Source: Planctomycetota bacterium | GTDB taxonomy: Bacteria; Planctomycetota; Phycisphaerae; UBA1845; PWPN01 | NCBI GenBank assembly: GCA_022711465.1 | Contig: JAKLEZ010000006.1 | Location: forward strand, 217,702 to 281,701 | Direction of reading: 5' to 3' | DNA: 64,000 nucleotides | Shown: positions 52,558 to 61,785 of the stretch, in pieces | How positions within the stretch are numbered: position 1 is the stretch's first letter | Layout: each line of letters begins with the position of its first letter | The notes under the pieces: model-generated | Told to the model about the DNA's origin: nothing | Databases searched by the model: none | What the model saw: the letters and a program-made list of their open reading frames with translations, nothing else | Position numbers and translations under genes: made by a program

Positions 52558-54867
52558 TCAGTCGCAGTCCTTGTCGGCCAGGACCGCCGGCCCGCTCACG
52601 CAGCGGAAGAACGCTTCCAGGTCCTGGGCGTCGACGAAGGCGTTCTGGTCGTGATCGTAGCACACGCAAGGGCTGGTCACCGTGCTCGCTGCTCCGGTGT
52701 AGCAGAGCTGGATCGCGCCAAAATCGACCTGATCCACATCGCCGTCGCCGTCGGAATCTGCGAAGGGATCGTGGCACATCACCACCAGCCGCTGACCGAG
52801 CTCCAGCTGAACCATCGCCCAGTGCGATTCGGTGGCGTAGCCCCGCGTCTGGGCGGTATTGTCGCCGAACAGCACGCGCGAGTACGTGGTGTTATTCGGC
52901 ACCAGTGCACGCGTGCGCGAGCCGATCCACAAGCCATCGAGGTAATAGGAGACGCTGCCCTGGCCGCTGTCCCCGGCGGGATCATAGACCATCTGATAGG
53001 TGTGGAAGACCACGGTCGGGTCGACGTCTGCGAGCAGCTCGATACCCGCACTGGCGGTCACTCGAGCATAGACGCCGCGTGGGAAAGTGCCCCTGCCGTC
53101 GATGAGGTCCAAGGCCCACACGTCCTTGCCGTCAATCACCTGGAGCTGCGCCTGACTCTGATCAGTTGCATACGGTGCCTTGGCCCGCATGGTCACCGTC
53201 CACCCGCTGGGATTCTCGAAATCCGCGGCGTTCACGTTGACGGTGTAACCCACCCGCCGCGAGTCGGGGACCTGGACGCCCCAGTAGTCCTCACCGTCAT
53301 GACCGGGACCGACGGTGGCCGCATCTCCCGTCCCAATGTCCTCAACCGACCAGCCCTCCGTCCGGGGATCGTTCAGCCCTTGGTGGGCGATGACGACCGG
53401 CAACTCCTCGACGGACAGCTCAAGGGCGAAGGTACCCGTGGCCCCGCTCAGGCCGGCCACCCGGATCAGGTAGGTGACGTCCGCAGTCACGCTGGTCAGC
53501 AAGACGGCATTGGCCGCGCAGGCCTTCTGGTTCTCCAGGCCTCCCGGGCAGGTGCTGTGAACCGAGACTACGGTCGAAATCGCCGACCCCGCCGCGTTGA
53601 GGATCCGAAGCGTACCTGACTTGGTTGGGGTAAACGAATACCAGACATCGGGAGTACCTCCCGACGAACCGCAGGTCGCGTCGCCGTCGGGGATAGCCGT
53701 CAGCGTCGATCCGGTGACCGTCCCTTCCGCGATCACTTCGGCCGCCGAGCAGGCATCATTGGGCGGAGGAGGATCGGCCACGCAGGCGACGTTCAAGGTC
53801 GCAGTTCCGGACGCTCCGTTGGCCCCGGATACACGAATCAGCAGCCGGTCTCCGATGAGCGCCGGCAGAATCAGACAGGAGCCCGGCCCGCCGCACGGGG
53901 CCCCGCCGCAATCATCGCTGCAGCCCGCCTCGTCGGTTGACTCAGCCGGGCAAAGCGAGCCGGTGACCCGATAGGCGGACACCACGCTGTCATACGCCGC
54001 ATTGCATGTGTCGACATGCACTTTGCCATTGCAGGAAGCCGTGAAGACGTACCACACATCCGGACTGGTCGATGACGTGCCGCAGGAGGCGATGCCGTCA
54101 TTGGTGGCAGCGGTGGTGTCCGTGGCATAGCTGCCGTCGGTGATGACCAGAGCGTGGACACACATGTCGTTGGACACACCCAGCGGGCGCTGGCCCAACT
54201 CGAACCGGGCGAGAGCCCATCGTGACTCGCTGCTGCTGCCGCCCGAATTGTTGTCACCCCAGAGGATCCGCCGGTACTGCGTGTTGTTCACCGCGTCGTC
54301 GCGCGTTTGGGTCGCGAGCAGTGTACCGTCGATGTAGAAAGAAGCGGTCCCGCCGCCTCCGTTTCCGGCGGGATCGAAGACAATCTGGTAAGTGTGGTAG
54401 GCGGCACATGGATCGAGCGTGCTGATCTGAGCATCGCCCGCTGCACCCCTGATCCACGCTCCCTGAGCGACGGATCCAGTGCCATCCGCGAGATAGATGT
54501 CAAAGCGGTCCTTTCCGTCGATGACCTGCAATGCCGCCTGGCTGGCTATGTCACCTCCCGAAACCAGCTTCACGCGTACGGTCGCCGTCCAGCCGGCGGG
54601 ATGGCCGAGGTTGTCGCTGCTGATGTTCACCGTGTAGCCGAGCCGCGAGGCCGACGGCACTTGCATGCCCCAGTAGTCCTCCCCGTCGTTGCCTCCAGCG
54701 TTGGTCGCCGGGCTGCCGCCCGCGCTCGCCGTCCAACCCTCGCCGACAGGATCGGCTTGGCCCTGGTGGCTGATCAGTACCAGCGCGTGAACCTGACCGA
54801 CCAGCGCCCAGCTGATCAGAAACGCCGCCATCGCGCTCCAATGCCTGATGGAATCGCCTCTTGTCAT
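52558..54867 (-). CDS. Secreted multi-domain protein with two copies of the shared module
   Basis: A 769-residue protein starting at ATG 54867 after GAGGAGGAA, with signal peptide SAMAAFLISWALVGQVHA. Module copy 1 (about 31-235) and copy 2 (about 490-700) share QVIDGKD, YHTYQIVFDPAGN, and RRILWGDN or RVLFGDN blocks, with a concanavalin/LamG-like look. Two PPC-like sandwich domains lie between (PDVWYVFTASCNGKVHVDT, PDVWYSFTPTKSGTLRI). The tail has DSDGDGDVDQVDFGAIQLCY and a second dockerin-like loop. No active site is seen, so it is likely a binding or surface-assembly protein. It starts 140 bases after the regulator stop and probably follows it in one transcript. Confidence 0.8.
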   Translation of the reverse strand: MTRGDSIRHWSAMAAFLISWALVGQVHALVLISHQGQADPVGEGWTASAGGSPATNAGGNDGEDYWGMQVPSASRLGYTVNISSDNLGHPAGWTATVRVKLVSGGDIASQAALQVIDGKDRFDIYLADGTGSVAQGAWIRGAAGDAQISTLDPCAAYHTYQIVFDPAGNGGGGTASFYIDGTLLATQTRDDAVNNTQYRRILWGDNNSGGSSSESRWALARFELGQRPLGVSNDMCVHALVITDGSYATDTTAATNDGIASCGTSSTSPDVWYVFTASCNGKVHVDTCNAAYDSVVSAYRVTGSLCPAESTDEAGCSDDCGGAPCGGPGSCLILPALIGDRLLIRVSGANGASGTATLNVACVADPPPPNDACSAAEVIAEGTVTGSTLTAIPDGDATCGSSGGTPDVWYSFTPTKSGTLRILNAAGSAISTVVSVHSTCPGGLENQKACAANAVLLTSVTADVTYLIRVAGLSGATGTFALELSVEELPVVIAHQGLNDPRTEGWSVEDIGTGDAATVGPGHDGEDYWGVQVPDSRRVGYTVNVNAADFENPSGWTVTMRAKAPYATDQSQAQLQVIDGKDVWALDLIDGRGTFPRGVYARVTASAGIELLADVDPTVVFHTYQMVYDPAGDSGQGSVSYYLDGLWIGSRTRALVPNNTTYSRVLFGDNTAQTRGYATESHWAMVQLELGQRLVVMCHDPFADSDGDGDVDQVDFGAIQLCYTGAASTVTSPCVCYDHDQNAFVDAQDLEAFFRCVSGPAVLADKDCD

Positions 54868-55007
54868 CTCGTGTTCCTCCTCTGTACTCGTTGAGGCCAC
54901 GGGTGCGAATCGTTTGCACCACGCCATGGCCGGTTCAACCTGCAAAGCCCGTTCCGAGCACGTTTCACCATCCCGATCTCCTTCGCGCCGCGGTCGATTC
55001 CCGTGTC

Positions 55008-56108
55008 TCACGCCTGGGTCGATTCCTGCCGCTCCATGGTCGTCGCGGCCACGTATCTCGAGGCGGTCGTCGGGAGGTGGGCGAGGGCGTCACCCAGAAA
55101 CATCGCACACTGCCGACCCACTTCCACCCAGGAGTCGCCCACCGAAGTGATCGCCGGATGCACGTAACGGAAGACCGGGTGGTGATTCAGACCGATGAGT
55201 TGGAGTTCGTCAGGGATGCGGATCCCCCGCCGAGCCGCCACCTTCAGGGCGGCCAGGGCGAAGTCCGGCCGAAGGGCCAGCAGACCCGCGGGACGGTCTC
55301 GCCCTGCCAGGAGCCGGTCGATCCCCGCGACGGCGCCGCTGAAGTCCGTGGGCAGGTGGTAATGGAAATCCGCCGGCGCGGGTACCCGGCAGCCCAGTGA
55401 GGCGGCCACTTCCCGGACACCTTCGATGATCTGGATTTCCGAGCCCACCAGGTTATCCTGGCACAAGGCCACCAGCCGTCCGGCGGGACACAGGGCATTT
55501 CCCACCAGACGGCCGACCTCGACCATGTCCATGACCGCCGAAGGAAGACTGAGACTTGGATCACAATGGCCCAGCACGACACAAGGTACGCGGCTGCTGG
55601 CAAAGAACTGGTAGACCTCCGACGGCAAGCTGCGCAGCACGTACCCGACCTCGCAGGACAACTGCTTGCCCTCCTCCAGGCACTGCCGAACAACGCCCAT
55701 CCACCGGCTCAGGTCAAAGTAGATGCTGCGGAAGGATGCCGAGTGGAAGACCTGGGAGATGCCCTCGATCAGCAAATCCACCATGCCGGGGTCGAAACCG
55801 CGGATCGATTTGCCCGCCAACATGACGATGACCGTGGGAGGTTCAAGTTCGGAGTGTTTCCTGGCCACAGCCACCGCATCGTCGGTGATCCGAAGCGAGT
55901 AGCCTGACTCCCGCTTGGCCCACCCCTCCTTCTCGATGCAGCGCAGCACCTGGCTGGCCGTGTCCTTCCCAATCCCGCTGAGGCTGGCCAGCTTCCGCAC
56001 CGACGGCAACTCGGTCCCCCCTGCCAGGCGTCCGCTAAGCACTTGGCGGCGTACTTGCCGCACCAACCTGGCGGCCAGAGCCCCGACCTCTCGTGTTTCG
56101 CTGACCAT
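55008..56108 (-). CDS. GntR-type transcriptional regulator with sugar-binding-like domain
   Basis: A 366-residue regulator. The N-terminal winged helix-turn-helix (about 10-75) has the GntR pattern: LSGRLAGGTELPSVRKLASL, then GKDTASQVLRCIEKEGW. Residues about 95-360 form a periplasmic-binding-protein type I fold like LacI (GRLVALCQDNLVGSEIQIIEG, IPDELQLIGLNHHPVFRYVHP), so it is a GntR/LacI hybrid similar to AraR. Family members respond to sugars and usually repress. It stands divergent to the pilin-tagged/beta-helix/GH43 gene set and next to two secreted proteins, so it may control one or both sides. Its ATG is 56108. Confidence 0.88.
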   Translation of the reverse strand: MVSETREVGALAARLVRQVRRQVLSGRLAGGTELPSVRKLASLSGIGKDTASQVLRCIEKEGWAKRESGYSLRITDDAVAVARKHSELEPPTVIVMLAGKSIRGFDPGMVDLLIEGISQVFHSASFRSIYFDLSRWMGVVRQCLEEGKQLSCEVGYVLRSLPSEVYQFFASSRVPCVVLGHCDPSLSLPSAVMDMVEVGRLVGNALCPAGRLVALCQDNLVGSEIQIIEGVREVAASLGCRVPAPADFHYHLPTDFSGAVAGIDRLLAGRDRPAGLLALRPDFALAALKVAARRGIRIPDELQLIGLNHHPVFRYVHPAITSVGDSWVEVGRQCAMFLGDALAHLPTTASRYVAATTMERQESTQA

Positions 56109-56673
56109 GGTCCTTTCCCGCCGCCGGATGGCACAGACGGCCTGGGAGATGCCCGCCCTGTGCCTCGGCCCGCATCACAAGGTGTCCTTCCCAATCGACT
56201 CCTGGCGACACACTTCAATATAACCTCGGCTTCCCTGCGGTCAAGACGAATACGGATCGAGCGTGTCGGTGGCGAACGGTTTTCGGACCATGCTGAGCCT
56301 CCGGCCCCGCCAGGCGGAGAAGCCCCGCACGGGCTCTCTACAGCCTGCCTGGCCCACCAGGTACTGCTTTAAGTTAATTATTTGAAAGTATTTAAACGTA
56401 ATTGACGGCCGACCGAGCTTCCGATCTTCGGGTGGGCGACCATGGGAAACCGGTTCCGAGTTGACCACATCCGCCCACCTGGGCGCCGGCCCGGCCGGTT
56501 CCCAGGCAGCATGGCATGCCGGCCAAAAGGCTTGACACAGAAGGACGCAGGTGTACGATGATATCGGCGATCTACCGTACAATCACGTCGGGCGGTGGGA
56601 CCTGGCGGGAGCCGGAGATGAGCGACCACCCGGAGGTGGTTTCCGCAATCTGCCGAGGACGGAGGACGCACTC
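56109..56673. other. Divergent intergenic region with AT-rich core
   Basis: A 565-base gap between the regulator and the pilin-tagged gene. Positions 56368-56404 are strikingly AT-rich for this window, with TTAATTA and TTTAAA words, and are the best candidate for a promoter or operator for the divergent genes. A clear dyad was not established. No gene or terminator is recognised elsewhere in it. Confidence 0.5.
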
Positions 56674-57573
56674 GTGGTTGCCGACGCGCCGGCCCCATCA
56701 ACGAAGCCAAGACTCGCGCTGGCAGAAGCTGCTTGCAGGTTCTACGCTTTCACGCTCATTGAAGTCCTGGTGGTTGTGGCGATCCTGGCGTTGCTGATTG
56801 CCGTTCTCCTGCCATCGCTGAATGCGGCCCGACGGAGGGCCAAAGTCGCGGTTTGTGCGAGCCGAGTCTCTCAGATCTGCCGGGGGTTGTCGATCTACGC
56901 GGCCGAGAACCGCGGCCTGTACCCGAGCCGGAAGGTGATCGACGCGAACTTCATCCAGATGAATCGCACGGCCAGGCCGGACATGCGACGATTCCTGTAC
57001 TACACGGCGGCCAGCAAGCAGGCCGACGTGCTGTGGTGCCCGCTGCTGTCCAGCGACTACTACCTGCAACCGAAATTCGGCTACCAGGAGCTCATGGACG
57101 AGGAAGACCGCAACCTATGGTCCAAGGTGTTCTTCGTGTGCGACTTCGGCAATCCCCGACCGGTCAGCTACATGATGGGCTACAACCTGCTGGCCGGCAT
57201 GCAACCCGATCGGAGCCACAACCCGATCACCTTCCTCTGGGGCAAGTCGGGCAACTACGGCGCATCCAAGATCCTGCCGTCGGCCGCTGACCAGGGTCAT
57301 GAGCCACGCGAGGCCGGCCATCCCCAGGACGTCATCGTCACCGATGTCAACGAAGCCTGGCCGGCCGCGGAGAGAGGAACGCCGCTGAACCCCTACCGCA
57401 CGTTTCACGCCAAGAATCCCGAACCGGCACCGCGGATGGACGCCTACTGGAACCGCTTCATCGACACCAACGTCGGCTACGGAGACGGGCGGGTCGAACT
57501 CCACAAGATCCTCAAGTACTATGTGGCCCGGGACGGCTACGGCAGCCAGGCGACGGCCGCCTTCAGCTACTGA
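56674..57573 (+). CDS. Protein with prepilin-type N-terminal helix
   Basis: A 299-residue protein if it starts at GTG 56674, which follows GGAGG at ideal spacing; an ATG at 56551 in the same frame lacks one. The N-terminal region has the prepilin peptidase recognition AFTLIEVLVVVAILALLIAV, so cleavage before FTLIE and a long helix are expected. The remainder (RRFLYYTAASKQADVLWCPL, NPYRTFHAKNP) has a pseudopilin-like, largely globular look, resembling type II secretion G-like proteins common in planctomycetes. It heads the set with the beta-helix and GH43-like genes and is the first gene on this strand after the divergent region. Confidence 0.85.
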   Translation: MVADAPAPSTKPRLALAEAACRFYAFTLIEVLVVVAILALLIAVLLPSLNAARRRAKVAVCASRVSQICRGLSIYAAENRGLYPSRKVIDANFIQMNRTARPDMRRFLYYTAASKQADVLWCPLLSSDYYLQPKFGYQELMDEEDRNLWSKVFFVCDFGNPRPVSYMMGYNLLAGMQPDRSHNPITFLWGKSGNYGASKILPSAADQGHEPREAGHPQDVIVTDVNEAWPAAERGTPLNPYRTFHAKNPEPAPRMDAYWNRFIDTNVGYGDGRVELHKILKYYVARDGYGSQATAAFSY

Positions 57574-57704
57574 CCCCGCCTGGCAGAAGCGACACCGCTG
57601 CATACCGCGGCGGCGTCTGGCTCCCGGGGCAGGAACCCTGGCAACGCCCAGAGGGGAATGACGTGTTGACCACGATGGACTGGTCGGTGATGCGAGGATT
57701 CGCC

Positions 57705-59621
57705 ATGACGACGCTGCGCCGCTCGTTGCTGGGATCAGCCTGCCTGCTGTTGTGGACGGCTTCCGCCGGTGGCGGGGTGACCTACTTCGTCGCAGGCGAC
57801 GGCTCGGACTCGGCCGACGGGCGCTCGGAGACGACCGCATGGCGGACGCTGGAACAGGTCAATGCGGCCGCACTCAGAGCCGGTGATCGGGTCCTCTTCC
57901 GCCGCGGCGACTCATGGCGCGGCCAGTTGCGTCCGCGCAGCGGCAATCCCTCCGCCCGCGTCCTCTACGGCGCGTACGGCACCGGGGCCAAGCCCGTGCT
58001 CATGGGCTCGGCCAGCAAGAGCAGTCAGTCTGACTGGCACAAGCAGAGCGAACACATCTGGGTGACCACGGACCCGGCGACGACAGGGCCGGAACTCCTG
58101 GCCACGGGAGCCGCTCGAGACCCGGCCCCCGCCTGGCATACTCATACCGAAGGCGGAGCGGCGATTGAAGGCGGGACGTCCGGCGATGGACCGGGGACCG
58201 CCTTCCGAATCCAATGCTCCAAGCCCGGCCAGAAGGCGTCGGACATTCAGCTCTACACTTGCCCGATCCCGCTCCGTCGCGGGTCAATGTACCTGCTGCG
58301 CTTCCGGGCCCGCAGCACGCGGCCGCTCGGGCTGGCCGCACCGGCACTGATGCAGCAAGGCCCGCCGTGGGCCAGCTATGGCAGTGACCGCGACCGCGGG
58401 ACCGCTCAAATCGGCGATTCCTGGCTCGCCGTTCGCCACTACTACGTGGCCTCGCAGAACGCGACCGACGGACGGTTGACGTTCTTCCTGGGCGGGGTTC
58501 TTCCCGCAGGCGCCACGCTCTTGCTCGACCGATTCAGTTTTGTTGAGGTTGACGGGACGGGCGCCCTGCGGAGCGACGTGGGCAACATCATCTTCGACGG
58601 GGGGGGTTCGTGTGGCAGGAAGGTCTGGCAAGAGGCTGATTTGAAGGCCCAGGGCGACTACTGGTACGACCGGGAGCAGTGCCGCGTCAAGATGTACTCG
58701 GCGGCCCCGCCGGCCTCACAGTATCGCACCATCGAGTGTGCATTGCGCCCGCACATCATTGACCAATCGAACGTCAGCTGGGTGGTGTATGAGAACCTGG
58801 CCTTGAAATACGGCGGCGCCCACGGCATCGGCGGTGCCTCGACTCACCACATCGTCGTGCGCGACTGCGACTTCTCTTTCATTGGCGGGGCTGACCAGCA
58901 CGGCGACGGGCGAAAGGTCCGCTTCGGCAACGGCATCGAGTTCTGGGCGGGCGCCCACGATCACCTGGTCGAGCGATGCCGGCTCTGGGAAGTCTACGAT
59001 GCCGCCCTGACCAACCAGAACGACGGAGCGAATGCTGTCCAGGCCAATATCACTTACCGCCACAACCTGATCTGGAACTGCGAGTACTCCTTCGAGTACT
59101 GGAACCGGCCAGACTCGTCGCGTACGAAGGACATCGTTTTCGAGCACAACACGTGCGTCAACGCCGGCGCCGGCTGGGGTCATGCCCAGCGTCCGGACCC
59201 CAGCGGCCGCCATTTGTGCTTCTACTCGAGTCCGGCCCCCGCCGAGCGCATTCGGATCCGAAACAACATCTTCTTTCTCGCCGAGGGTAACGCCTTCTAC
59301 GCGCCAGGCTGGCCGGAGGCTGCGGTGAAGGCCCTGGATATGGACTACAACTGCTGGTACCAGCCGAAAGGGGTGATGATGGCTGTGGCCGGGCAGAAGT
59401 ACCGGATAGCGGATTTCGCGGAGTACCAGGCCAGGCTGCAGCTGGAGCCGCACTCGATGGCTGCCGATCCGCGGCTCAAAGATGTGGCCCGGCAGGACTT
59501 CCGGCTCAGGGAGGATTCCCCCTGCCTGGGCACCGCCCACAACCTCGAGGAGCGGCAGGATTCCCAGAAGGAGCAGAGCAGCCCGGGCCAGGCCGCACAT
59601 ATCGGGGCGCAACCGGAGTAG
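57705..59621 (+). CDS. Secreted parallel beta-helix protein, pectate-lyase-like
   Basis: A 638-residue protein starting at ATG 57705, chosen for its GAGG ribosome site and clean signal peptide (TTLRRSLLGSACLLLWTASA); GTG 57663 and ATG 57675 are alternatives. YFVAGDGSDSADGRSETTAW and ALRAGDRVLFRRGDSWRGQL are the classical N-cap of right-handed parallel beta-helix proteins, as in polysaccharide lyases and pectinases. Repeats with HHIVVRDCDFSFIGG, ITYRHNLIWNCEYSFEYWN and IRIRNNIFFL follow, forming the helix turns. A beta-sandwich insert lies at about 100-290. The substrate is not predictable, but pectin or another uronate polymer is plausible given the neighbours. Confidence 0.82.
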   Translation: MTTLRRSLLGSACLLLWTASAGGGVTYFVAGDGSDSADGRSETTAWRTLEQVNAAALRAGDRVLFRRGDSWRGQLRPRSGNPSARVLYGAYGTGAKPVLMGSASKSSQSDWHKQSEHIWVTTDPATTGPELLATGAARDPAPAWHTHTEGGAAIEGGTSGDGPGTAFRIQCSKPGQKASDIQLYTCPIPLRRGSMYLLRFRARSTRPLGLAAPALMQQGPPWASYGSDRDRGTAQIGDSWLAVRHYYVASQNATDGRLTFFLGGVLPAGATLLLDRFSFVEVDGTGALRSDVGNIIFDGGGSCGRKVWQEADLKAQGDYWYDREQCRVKMYSAAPPASQYRTIECALRPHIIDQSNVSWVVYENLALKYGGAHGIGGASTHHIVVRDCDFSFIGGADQHGDGRKVRFGNGIEFWAGAHDHLVERCRLWEVYDAALTNQNDGANAVQANITYRHNLIWNCEYSFEYWNRPDSSRTKDIVFEHNTCVNAGAGWGHAQRPDPSGRHLCFYSSPAPAERIRIRNNIFFLAEGNAFYAPGWPEAAVKALDMDYNCWYQPKGVMMAVAGQKYRIADFAEYQARLQLEPHSMAADPRLKDVARQDFRLREDSPCLGTAHNLEERQDSQKEQSSPGQAAHIGAQPE

Positions 59622-59700
59622 CCCTGGCTCCCGATCGCCTCACTCCTGCCGATCGACTGACGCATGGCCAACCCGGGAATCTGGCAGAGGATGAAGTGAA

Positions 59701-60852
59701 ATGAGCAGGCGACCGTGGATGAACGCTACTGTGCTTCCGTCCGTCTTGATGCTGACTCCGCTGGCCGCGCTGGCGGCTGCCGAGCCGGCCGCGACTCCGG
59801 ACATTGATCGGGAGAGCCTGGACACGTGGTCGAGACCCTATCGCGGCTGGTACTACCAGCCCGAGCACGTCATTTCGGCCCAGCCGCGTATTCCCGGTTA
59901 CGAGGCCTTCCACAGCACTGATGTCCCGTGTGTCTATCAACTACCCGGTCAGCCAGACAAGTGGTTCATGAGCTTCATCGCCTTCAATGGCCGGGGCTAC
60001 CATTCCTTCGTCGCCGAGAGCACGGACCTGATCGAGTGGAGCCACCCACGGCTGGCGATGGGCTTCGGGCCCGCGAACGAATTCGATTTCGGCGGGTGCG
60101 TCATCGGCGCGTTCCTCTATGAATCCTACGACATCAACGCGCCGCGCCTGCTCAAGCAACGTGACGGCAAGTACTGGACCCTCTACGGCTGTTACCCGCG
60201 CCAGGGCGGCTACGAACTGCGCCCCGGCCAGGAGGGCGCGGCCTGCAGCAACGACGGCCTGGTCTGGCGAAGGGCCAGGAACGCGCCGATTCTGACCGTC
60301 CAGGATCCTGACTGCGGGATGTGGGAGAAGGACTGTATCTACCAACCGTGGTTGGTCGAGCACCGCGGCCGGTTCTTCAACTTCTACAACGCGGCTCAAG
60401 GCGGTACCGAGCAGACCGGCCTGGCCTTCTCCACCGATCTGCTGCACTGGATGCGGTATCCCGCCAATCCGGTGATTCGCAATCGCCACGATGGCTACGA
60501 CGCCCAGTTCGCGTCCGATCCCAAGGTGTTCCGCGATGGCGACCACTGGATCATGTTCTACTTCGGCGTGGGCCATGGCGGCGCACATATCATGGCGGCC
60601 TGCTCACGCGACCTGGTGCATTGGACGTCGCATCCTGAGCCCCTCTACAAAGCAGGAGGTAACCCCAGCGGGCTGGACAGGCAATACGCCCACAAGATTT
60701 CGCTGGTGTACAACCCGAAGAACGAGACGTTCTACCTCTACTATTGCGCCTGCGGCAGCCGAGGCCGCGGCATTGGGCTGATCACCAGCAAGCCGCTCGC
60801 GCCGTCGACCCGAGCGGCGCCTGACCACCACAAGATGAAGGCGGCGCCGTGA
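59701..60852 (+). CDS. Exported GH43-like five-bladed propeller glycosidase
   Basis: A 383-residue protein with signal peptide (NATVLPSVLMLTPLAALAAA). The blades resemble GH43/GH32/GH130-type propellers: WFMSFIAFNGRGYHSFVAEST, WTLYGCYPRQGG, SNDGLVWRRARNAPIL, DCIYQPWLVEHRGRFFNFYN, FSTDLLHWMRYPANPVI and SDPKVFRDGDHWIMFYFGVG. The family includes arabinosidases, xylosidases and mannoside phosphorylases. Acidic residues of the blades fit a catalytic trio but were not assigned with certainty. It follows the beta-helix gene by 79 bases, with AGAGGATG before the start, and the three genes probably form one operon. Confidence 0.82.
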   Translation: MSRRPWMNATVLPSVLMLTPLAALAAAEPAATPDIDRESLDTWSRPYRGWYYQPEHVISAQPRIPGYEAFHSTDVPCVYQLPGQPDKWFMSFIAFNGRGYHSFVAESTDLIEWSHPRLAMGFGPANEFDFGGCVIGAFLYESYDINAPRLLKQRDGKYWTLYGCYPRQGGYELRPGQEGAACSNDGLVWRRARNAPILTVQDPDCGMWEKDCIYQPWLVEHRGRFFNFYNAAQGGTEQTGLAFSTDLLHWMRYPANPVIRNRHDGYDAQFASDPKVFRDGDHWIMFYFGVGHGGAHIMAACSRDLVHWTSHPEPLYKAGGNPSGLDRQYAHKISLVYNPKNETFYLYYCACGSRGRGIGLITSKPLAPSTRAAPDHHKMKAAP

Positions 60853-61150
60853 ACCAGGCTCGCCCGATCGCGCCGACGCCCCGGGCATGGATTGGATCGC
60901 CGGTGTCTGCCTCCTGCTGCCGGATGAGCCTGCTGATCAGGTGCCTGACGGCTGTGCTCTTGCCGTCACGTTCGCCGAATCGACAATCCATGTATCCCTG
61001 AACGAGGCCGAACTGGAAATGACCTATGTCGCCCGGTTCGAACTCGATGAACGCCTTCACCTCCATGTCCATGTAATCCTGGCCCCACATTTCCATATCG
61101 GTGATGCGCCATCGCTCCAGGAAGGACGACTCCTTGGTTTGCCGTGGCAT
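60782..61150 (-). pseudogene. Truncated small conserved protein, C-terminus replaced
   Basis: Starts at ATG 61150 after GAGGCAG. The first roughly 65 residues (SSFLERWRITDMEMWGQDYM, IGHFQFGLVQGYMDCRFGER) match a widely spread uncharacterised family of about 110 residues, as I remember it. The second half of that family, with FSWEGNDExDPASGRGW, is missing; instead the frame continues with unrelated residues to 60782 and overlaps the end of the GH43-like gene on the opposite strand. This suggests a deletion or rearrangement. Product probably non-functional. Coordinates of the break are approximate, near 60955. Confidence 0.6.
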
Positions 61151-61356
61151 CACTCTGCCTCAGGCGTGGAGAAGTACTTCTGCCCGATGACCTTGCCCAA
61201 GGGCAGCAGGTAGTCCGGCTGGGCATCGCCCGTAGGGGTGCGGTCAGTGCCACCGGCCGCATCGGCATGGGAAGGCAGGACGTTATCCCGCCCACGGATG
61301 GCTCGCGTAGCATTCTGAAGCCGGCGAGCCGAGAGTCTGCGGTAGCCTGCCCGAAT
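61150..61356 (-). pseudogene. Possible C-terminal remnant of an unidentified gene
   Basis: The frame downstream of the pRiA4b-like stop remains open for 68 codons and closes with TGA sharing its last base with the next ATG, a coupling geometry typical of real genes. The peptide ends with YLLPLGKVIGQKYFSTPEAE. There is no start codon with a ribosome site for it. It could be the tail of a lost gene or a chance open frame; no family was recognised. Confidence 0.3.
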
Positions 61357-61734
61357 TCAGAACTCTCCTACGACCAGCCCCTGATTCACCAGTCTCGGCC
61401 GTGACCAGCGGGCATACTTGGCCAGCTCCAGGTTGATCGCGTTGAGATGGAAGGCCTCCGGATCGAATTTGCGACCGACCCATCTGCGGTTTCGCTTGTG
61501 CCGGGGATGCTCGGGCTGGACGATTGCGGCGAGGAACTCCCGGAAGCCGTCCATGCCGCCTACGTCCTCAGGGGGACAACTGCGCTTGCCCGCCAGGCAC
61601 GCCACGCATGCCGCATGACCTTCCGGCACCGGCTTGATGTCCTCCACGTCCAACGCGTGCTCCCATCCGTCGCCGAAGTCGTACTCGTATCCGAGAACCC
61701 AGGCACGCCAAAACCGCTTGCCCTTGAACATCAC
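61357..61734 (-). pseudogene. pRiA4b ORF-3-like protein lacking its N-terminal half
   Basis: A 125-residue frame that has the C-terminal part of the plasmid pRiA4b ORF-3-like family: YEYDFGDGWEHALDVEDI, CLAGKRSCPPEDVGG and RRWVGRKFDPEAFHLNAIN. The usual N-terminal half with the LHxLHxIIQxAMGW pattern is absent, and only about ten unrelated residues precede the conserved core. The normal size is near 170-190 residues. It is probably a remnant. The family occurs on plasmids and near mobile elements, and its role is unknown. It is flanked by other broken genes. Confidence 0.7.
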
Positions 61735-61785
61735 CAGGATACACTCTCAGGACCGAACCAGGTAGGATTTGAGCCGAGCAGGACC

